Positions 60,901 through 64,000 of a DNA stretch of 64,000 nt are shown here, in pieces. Origin of the DNA: Branchiostoma floridae (taxonomy: Eukaryota; Chordata; Leptocardii; Amphioxiformes; Branchiostomatidae). Position numbers and translations under genes: made by a program. How positions within the stretch are numbered: position 1 is the first letter of the stretch; the number at the start of each line of letters is the position of its first letter. The DNA is taken from NCBI RefSeq assembly GCF_000003815.2, contig NC_049993.1:18009139-18073138 (forward strand), read 5' to 3'. Below the pieces are notes generated by a model. It was given only the letters and a program-made list of their open reading frames with translations. It was not told the origin of the DNA and made no database searches.

Positions 60901-63311
60901 AAGTAACATGGACACAAGAATTTGGAACATTAAGAATCTAGACTCTTAATTAGAGATCATCAGAGATCTGATGTCTAATGTGCCTGATTGGCCTTGAGCA
61001 CACCGGGCTACCTCTACACATCCTCCTATCACCCCCACCTAACTCCTTCTGCTTTTCCCCCTACCCGTTCACCTTTTCCCCCGGACTTCCTCTTAACCCC
61101 CGCCGAACTTCATCTGTGCCCCCGTCATTCCTCTTTACCCCCGGTGTAATTTTGCTTTTCCCCCGCCCTTTTCCTTTTCCCCCAATGGCCGCCGTCAACC
61201 CGAATTGCACGTAGTCGACACGAAAATCGTTCGGAAAGTAACAATAAAGGTTGCGCCACGGAACATGAAATAGCCTATGCTCTAGTACACATTCTGGGCC
61301 ACCTTTCTGCCAAGTGGCGTTTCACAACTCCTTCCCAGTCTGAACTGAAAAAGCATGTCCCGTCAGCAGCGCGTCGTTTGTGGCGCTCCACGTACATAAA
61401 TGCAACTAGTACTTAGTGGCTGGGTGGCGGATCGCTTGACGCCGGGGTTTTGCGGCGTTTCAGAAAATCATTAGCCTTGGCTACAAGATCAGAATCTTAT
61501 ATCATAATTCTTTATAAATGCAATGGCGAAGTGATGGATTCAATATAGTATGGGAATGATGTACAAAGAGAGTACAGAATCAATTCAAAAGACAGGCAGA
61601 GAATGCGTACACTAAGCGTCGGAATCGTTCCATGTGTAGCATTTCAAGTTTTCACTTGATGTAACAGATCTTCATAAAATGTCGACTGCGGCGTCTTTAA
61701 TACGTCACGTATGCTGTGGTTTCAATACCGTGTGTCTGTATTTGTGTTTGTGAACTGGGTGGCTGGATCTTTGATATATGGCATGCAGAACGAACACAGT
61801 CGAAATGCAGCAGGGCGTACAATACATGCGAGTAACAAGAAATGTATGAAGATAGCAAACGATATCTTGGTACTAAGGTACTGTAAATGGACACATAGCG
61901 AGTTTGTAAAAAATAATAAAGGGTATATTATGAAATGTACTCTGCCTTTACTTAGCATACCGAAAAGTCACAGTGAGATAAAAATAGCTGGGTCCCACTA
62001 TGCTGGTCGGGCTGAGACGCAGTTCCTATTCACGGGCGCGACCCTGCTCCTCGGATCGACACGGGGACTTTACCTGCGTTGTTTCCAACCTGGGTCGGTA
62101 CGTCCCTCTTTTAAAAGAACGACGTGTTAGTCCTGGGCTCCCGGGGTAACCATATCGATGCCGATATAGCGAGTCGCCCGATCGCCATAGCACAGCGCGC
62201 CGGCCTCAAGCGGTCCACCACCAGCCTCTAGGAAGTAGTGGTGGAGCGCCACAAACGACGCGCTGCTGACGGGACATGCTTTTTCAGTTCAGAATGGGAA
62301 GGAGTTGTGAAACGCCACTTGGCAGAAAGGTGGCCCAGAATGTGTACTAGAGCATAGGCTATTTCATGTTCCGTGGCGCAACCGTTATTGTTACTTTCCG
62401 AACGATTTTCGTGTCGACTACGTGCAATTCGGGTTGACGGCGGCCATTGGGGGAAAAGGAAAAGGGCGGGGGAAAAGCAAAATTACACCGGGGGTAAAGA
62501 GGAATGACGGGGGCACAGATGAAGTACGGCGGGGGTTAAGAGGAAGTCCGGGGGAAAAGGTGAACGGGTAGGGGGAAAAGCAGAAGGAGTTAGGTGGGGG
62601 TGCCTATGCAGGGACATCCAACAGCCAAACTGCCTGTCTGGATGTGCCCTGCTCTTTCAACCGTCACTCTTAGTTCCTGTGGACGTCCCCCCCAAACCAG
62701 CTGTCAGCCAATCAGAAAATAGGCTTTCCATTTTCAAAAGCTGTCTCGCATGTATAAGGTAAGCTCATTAATATTTATAAGCAGGGTGGTCAGGAACTAA
62801 GGGTGACGGTTGAAAGAGCAGGGTACATCCAGACAGGCAGTTTGGCTGTTGGATGTCCCTGCATAGGAGGATGCCTCTACACTTGTCCTTAAGTATGCTT
62901 GGTTCTTTTATCATTTATGTGGCCATCAATCACATGTGATCAATTCAAAGGATACTCTTTTCACAATTTGTTCATGTAATTATTAAACCACCAACTGATG
63001 TACCAACTGGTCAAGGGTTTGATTCCCACCAAGCGCTTATTAAGCAGAGGTTTAGTTGGCTCTGGCTGTTTCTTTACATTTTTTTTGTCTGGCTTTCTAT
63101 TCTATCCCATTTCCTTCATGTCCGCCGGCAAAAAACAGCCACAACTGAACCCTTGCTTGAAGCATTCCCACTAAGTACCTAATAGGTGTAATGCACTGCA
63201 TGGTAGTTGACTAGTTTGTCTTAAAAACAAACAGATAGACAAACAAACAGAAAGCCTCACCTTCAGCCTGACACAGCCCCTCCTGGCACCTCGCATCATC
63301 TTGTCCTTGGA
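27982..63311 (-). CDS. OSBPL9: Oxysterol-binding protein-related protein 9-like lipid transfer protein (5' end outside window)
   Basis: Exons 5' to 3': 63311-63261, 60366-60288, 59963-59887, 59662-59558, 50454-50407, 50154-50125, 49446-49396, 47297-47237, 46088-46002, 44999-44931, 44024-43844, 41686-41547, 36315-36176, 35367-35282, 34822-34648, 33913-33829, 33301-33191, 32914-32851, 32210-32070, 30474-30393, 30047-29959, 28817-28682, 28062-27982. They sum to 2169 nt, exactly 723 codons with the stop. The first exons hold the PH-domain core ([29 protein letters not shown]). Exon 43844-44024 holds a FFAT-like motif ([10 protein letters not shown]) for VAP binding at ER contacts. The ORD follows with the signature EQVSHHPP at 33829-33913. 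ORP9 moves sterol and phosphoinositide between ER and trans-Golgi or endosomes (known of the family). The first PH exons lie to the right. The intron 50455-59557 holds most of the repeats and a LINE. Confidence 0.94.
28130..28440. repeat. GT-rich microsatellite with 76-bp-scale substructure
   Basis: Long TGTGTG tracts are interrupted by CCGTG, and AACTATGTGTGAATATGTATG occurs at about 28228 and again at about 28332. The plus-strand reading frame over it is low complexity and not a gene. Confidence 0.85.
29219..29496 (-). mobile_element. tRNA-derived SINE, inverted copy, with target-site duplication
   Basis: It is the complement of the 6054-6334 element over its full length. AATGTCTCCAAGAT occurs at 29191-29204 and 29502-29515, a 14-bp target duplication that shows retroposition. 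An A-rich stretch separates the left duplication from the SINE tail. Confidence 0.9.
30201..30310 (+). mobile_element. Diverged copy of the hammerhead-bearing element
   Basis: It shares GTGTCA(C/G)TGA, GATAGTGGAT and CAGTTGCTTGAG(T/G)AACT with 3991-4070. The hammerhead core is broken (GTGATGA for CTGANGA and CAAAG for GAAAC). Stem II is kept as AGATAG/CTGTCT, with one compensated pair relative to the 4005 copy. Confidence 0.6.
30679..31889. mobile_element. 1.2-kb non-autonomous DNA transposon with TA target duplication
   Basis: The ends CTCTCACCTCTCAAATA and TATTTGAGAGGTGAGAG are exact inverse complements, flanked by TA (30677-30678 and 31890-31891). Subterminal GTACCCCC and ACGTACCGG motifs recur. 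The middle (about 31140-31330) is G+C and CpG richer than its surroundings and looks like captured genomic sequence. There is no transposase. Confidence 0.75.
33486..33800. repeat. GTGA/GAGT simple repeat
   Basis: GTGAGTGAGTGA-type array with variants. On the minus strand it reads as a spurious Thr-His-Ser-Leu repeat protein. Confidence 0.9.
35605..35965 (-). repeat. Minisatellite built from the 3' edge and donor of an OSBPL9 exon
   Basis: About seven units of 45-56 bp resemble TGACCTTGGTGAGGTCCATG followed by CCCAGTTTGACTTGACC, the last bases of exon 36176-36315 plus its donor. On the gene strand most units read GACCTCACCAAG|gtcag or a variant, so the downstream intron carries a series of copied 5' splice sites. 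Confidence 0.85.
36398..36436 (+). ncRNA. Decayed minimal hammerhead-like motif
   Basis: Stem I GCT/AGC, core CTGGGGA (A6 replaced by G), stem II GATGTC/GACATT, then GAAACGTC at 36426-36433. The architecture is that of 3993-4034, but one invariant core base is lost, so activity is unlikely. Confidence 0.5.
36655..36890. repeat. About 70-bp tandem repeat with CCAATCA motifs
   Basis: GCCAATCA(G/C)CTTACAGGA is repeated at about 36661, 36730 and 36802, with ATATTGGCCAATCAGA between. It sits in an OSBPL9 intron. Confidence 0.75.
37304..37664. mobile_element. hAT-type MITE, copy 1
   Basis: It starts CAGGGCTCTAGTCAGCG and ends GGCTAGAGCCCTG. An exact 8-bp target duplication TAGTGATC is at 37296-37303 and 37665-37672. 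It is 361 bp with no coding capacity. Copy 2 is at 48806-49158. Confidence 0.93.
38091..38422. mobile_element. MITE with CAGGGCTC ends
   Basis: CAGGGCTCAAAATAC and GTATTTAGAGCCCTG are inverted ends. The flanks share AGTTG (38086-38090 and 38423-38427). The inside repeats TACCTGCA on both strands. A fragment of the same family is at about 41083-41145. Confidence 0.75.
39000..39930. repeat. About 243-bp tandem repeat, four copies
   Basis: CAAAAATCATGACGATCC recurs at about 39121, 39355, 39598 and 39841, with TTAATTATGCAAATTAGCT in each unit. Each unit is rich in TTATGCAAAT octamer-like motifs. It lies in an OSBPL9 intron. Confidence 0.75.
39931..41035. repeat. Interspersed repeat copies with GCCGCTAGGGGG motif
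   Basis: AAGCCGCTAGG(G/A)(G/A)GCCC recurs at about 40056, 40569 and 40857, followed by CCCACC(C/T)ACCAAATA and a TCGAGTTATGC(T) block. One unit ends in a CA microsatellite (40150) and another in ACATAACCTTAGCCATTCTG. The family is unknown to me; open frames here are not genes. Confidence 0.6.
41711..42056. mobile_element. MITE with 18-bp TTAGGGCTGTGTA ends
   Basis: TTAGGGCTGTGTATCTAA at the left and the inverse of TTAGAGCTGTGTACCTAA at the right (16/18). Internal GTACCTGTACC repeats are present. The target duplication was not resolved. Confidence 0.6.
43561..43625 (-). repeat. Copy of the 3' end and donor of the OSBPL9 FFAT exon
   Basis: TACCTTGGCGACTTCTCCGG matches the donor side of exon 43844-44024 (TACCTTGGAGACTTTTCCGG). 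The copy covers the last 15-18 codons plus the donor. Confidence 0.7.
43735..43808 (-). mobile_element. tRNA-SINE tail fragment
   Basis: GCCCTTGGGCCACACACTTG and CCACTACAGCA match the body of the 6054/29219 SINE family. No tRNA head remains. Confidence 0.55.
44272..44345 (-). repeat. Copy of the 5' end and acceptor of the OSBPL9 FFAT exon
   Basis: GGAGGTGTGGCTACCAGTCT and following bases match 43981-44035. On the gene strand it encodes [16 protein letters not shown] and keeps a CCACCAG acceptor. With the copy at 43561 it brackets the real exon. Confidence 0.8.
44858..44906 (-). repeat. Copy of the 3' end and donor of OSBPL9 exon 44931-44999
   Basis: GGAACAGTGTGGGTGCAGCC through GACTTACAGGGAGGTGCATT repeats the sequence at 44905-44945. 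The donor (gtaagt on the gene strand) is preserved. Confidence 0.75.
45435..45801. mobile_element. PIF/Harbinger-like MITE
   Basis: Perfect inverted ends of about 34 bp begin GGCCACACCAATTTAATTTC. A 3-bp target duplication TAA is at 45432-45434 and 45802-45804. GGCC ends with TWA duplications fit Harbinger. No ORF. Confidence 0.85.
46182..46389. mobile_element. MITE of the CTGTAAATGC family, copy 2
   Basis: Full-length copy with CTGTAAATGCA inverted ends and TA on each side. The whole element can fold on itself (GCGGTGGCC near the left, AACCACCGCG near the middle). Confidence 0.8.
48806..49158. mobile_element. hAT-type MITE, copy 2
   Basis: Same family as 37304-37664: CAGGGCTCTAGCCAGCG at one end and its inverse at the other. 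Exact 8-bp duplication AATCAAAC at 48798-48805 and 49159-49166. Confidence 0.93.
49656..49755. other. Assembly gap (100 N)
   Basis: A run of exactly 100 N, the usual placeholder for a gap of unknown size. It lies in an OSBPL9 intron between the exons at 49396-49446 and 50125-50154. Confidence 0.99.
50668..50810 (+). mobile_element. tRNA-derived SINE, second family
   Basis: A-box-like TGGCGTAGCTGTAGAG and B box GGGTTCAAATCC about 40 bp apart, then a tail with TGCCCTTGG and AAGACTCTTAGTC. It has a different body from the 6054 family. Confidence 0.65.
51195..51570. mobile_element. hAT-like MITE with CATCCTCC ends
   Basis: An exact 8-bp duplication CTATTTTT (51187-51194 and 51571-51578) brackets CATCCTCCTA... 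and ...GTGAGGGTG. The interior shares CCAATCAGA, AAGCTGTCTCGCA and AGCTCATTAATATT with the MITE at 61019-62873. Confidence 0.8.
54205..54740 (+). repeat. About 162-bp tandem repeat
   Basis: AAAAGTGTCCTTTTTTGGTC recurs at 54241, 54402 and 54565, with a fourth partial unit at 54728. Because two intervals are near multiples of three, a long repetitive reading frame runs through 53996-54613; I do not regard it as a gene. Confidence 0.85.
54901..54942. repeat. GAAA microsatellite
   Basis: (GAAA)n at the junction of the two large repeat units; a similar tract at 56755-56785 occupies the equivalent place in unit 2. Confidence 0.85.
56859..59215 (-). mobile_element. 5'-truncated non-LTR retrotransposon (CR1/Jockey type), one in-frame stop
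   Basis: One reading frame runs from 59195 to 56859 with a single TGA at 58593-58595. The C-terminal part of an APE endonuclease is present ([18 protein letters not shown]). Reverse transcriptase follows with [12 protein letters not shown], motif [13 protein letters not shown], motif C FVDD, then [13 protein letters not shown] and [14 protein letters not shown]. The 5' half, including most of the endonuclease and ORF1, is missing. It lies in the same orientation as OSBPL9 in its intron. Confidence 0.9.
60830..60889 (-). CDS. Candidate optional in-frame exon of the OSBPL9 PH domain
   Basis: A 60-nt open block with acceptor CAG and donor gtacga encodes [20 protein letters not shown]. It is phase 0-0 and lies between exon 63261-63311 and exon 60288-60366, which begins [12 protein letters not shown]. 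The shared GA.IG.(E/D)D start suggests it is a diverged duplicate of the start of that exon. Inclusion would add 20 residues to a PH-domain loop. It was left out of the main model. No human equivalent is known to me. Confidence 0.5.
61019..62873. mobile_element. hAT-like MITE split by a foldback transposon
   Basis: Ends CATCCTCCTATGCAGGGACA and its inverse are flanked by an exact 8-bp duplication CCTCTACA (61011-61018 and 62874-62881). A second element (61030-62602) is inserted 11 bp inside the left end, duplicating CCTAT. Without it the MITE is about 277 bp. Confidence 0.88.
61030..62602. mobile_element. Foldback transposon with 362-bp inverted arms
   Basis: Arms 61030-61391 and 62241-62602 are inverse complements with only a few mismatches seen by eye; the ends are CACCCCCACC/GGTGGGGGTG. 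The target duplication is CCTAT (61025-61029 and 62603-62607). Each arm carries about eight TTTTCCCCC-like subterminal motifs. The 849-bp centre has a 139-codon plus-strand frame (61711-62130) with no domain I recognise and no transposase. Confidence 0.9.
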
Positions 63312-63726
63312 CTGGAAAAAATGGGAAGAAAAATCAGGGTGAAAAACTGCCTTCTTTCTAGTTGAAATGAACCATTTTATTTGATGTTATAATGTAAATT
63401 GTGGTCTCTTTTAGTTTTACTCTCACTCAAGTCTTTGTGGTAGTTTTATGTTTGTCTTGTTTTTGTTCATGGTGTCTTCTAAGTTAGTCTAACCGCAAAT
63501 ATAATATGCTTCCAATATACTTATAACTTAAGTCTTCTATATGTTTTTTCAGCAATCAGAAACTTGAGCATAACTTGCATTTATGTCTTTTCAAAGTCAA
63601 TGAGATTTCATAAAAGTCACAGAAATAAACAGAATAAAACGCCAATGCAGTTCACATTTAGATGTTATTGTAGGTCAATTATCATTAATCTTTTCCTTCC
63701 TATCAATCACTATTATTAAAGTAGTA

Positions 63727-63880
63727 CTGTAAATGCATTAAAGTTTGCGGGGATTTAATTTCGCGGTAGCGGGAAAAAGGACTTTTCGCGGTGGTTTTAA
63801 TTTCGCGGCAAAACCATAGACTGCAGTCTAATACCATAATAGAAAAATGTTCGCGGTGGATTTAAATTCGTGGCGAAGTG
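63727..63880. mobile_element. MITE of the CTGTAAATGC family, truncated copy
   Basis: The left end CTGTAAATGCATTAAAG is preceded by TA. The interior GCGGTGG and TAGACTGCAGTCTA match the 46182 copy in inverse order. The right end is missing. Confidence 0.65.
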
Positions 63881-64000
63881 GTGAAAATAGAAGGCAGAAG
63901 ACATATATCTAGTACGATTTACTGTTTCTGTAGATGATCTACATCGTTCAATCTCGATTGAAGTGTAACGTTACCATCACGAATTATAAATTATGATGGC

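Noticed and set aside
62995-63100. Possible tRNA-SINE with GGGTTTGATTCCC
   Set aside because: A B-box-like match alone; no convincing A box, tail or target duplication.

Overview
The window looks like a piece of an invertebrate chordate genome, most likely a lancelet (Branchiostoma). Genes are split into many small exons with GT-AG introns. Four multi-exon animal genes can be rebuilt frame by frame. Introns are full of tRNA- and 5S-derived SINEs, MITEs and short tandem copies of exon edges. I can name the genus only by inference. A run of 100 N at 49656-49755 marks an assembly gap.

Layout: (1) 707-1629 (+) holds the last two exons of an EGF-CFC (Cripto/Cryptic/one-eyed pinhead) co-receptor; its 5' exons are not visible. 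(2) 4650-13123 (-) is a complete 12-exon DBT gene (branched-chain alpha-keto acid dehydrogenase E2, 504 residues). (3) 13487-20384 (+) is a complete 10-exon RTCA gene (RNA 3'-terminal phosphate cyclase, 363 residues). DBT and RTCA are head to head, with 363 bp between start codons; the human pair is also adjacent and divergent. (4) 21876-25521 (+) is a CARD / membrane segment / NB-ARC gene of the innate immune STAND type, with a disrupted 3' part. (5) 27982 to beyond 63311 (-) is an OSBPL9-type oxysterol-binding-protein-related gene. Twenty-three exons sum to an exact 723 codons including the stop. The start and first PH-domain strands lie beyond the right edge.

The mobile-element load sits mainly in introns: tRNA-SINEs (6054, 9710, 29219), a 5S rRNA-derived SINE exactly at a DBT splice donor (11001), hAT-like MITEs with 8-bp target duplications (37304, 48806, 51195, 61019), a Harbinger-like MITE (45435), a foldback transposon with 362-bp arms nested in a MITE (61030), and a 5'-truncated CR1/Jockey-type LINE (56859-59215).

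The most unusual features are these. First, partial exons together with their splice sites are copied in tandem in all four identifiable conserved genes. Second, the CARD-NB-ARC gene carries its membrane segment on a phase-symmetric cassette exon, which creates a topology puzzle. Third, a complete minimal hammerhead ribozyme motif occurs at 3993-4034, with two decayed relatives elsewhere. Exon coordinates and reading frames were worked out by hand from splice sites and codon phase; family assignments rest on recognised motifs and not on database searches.
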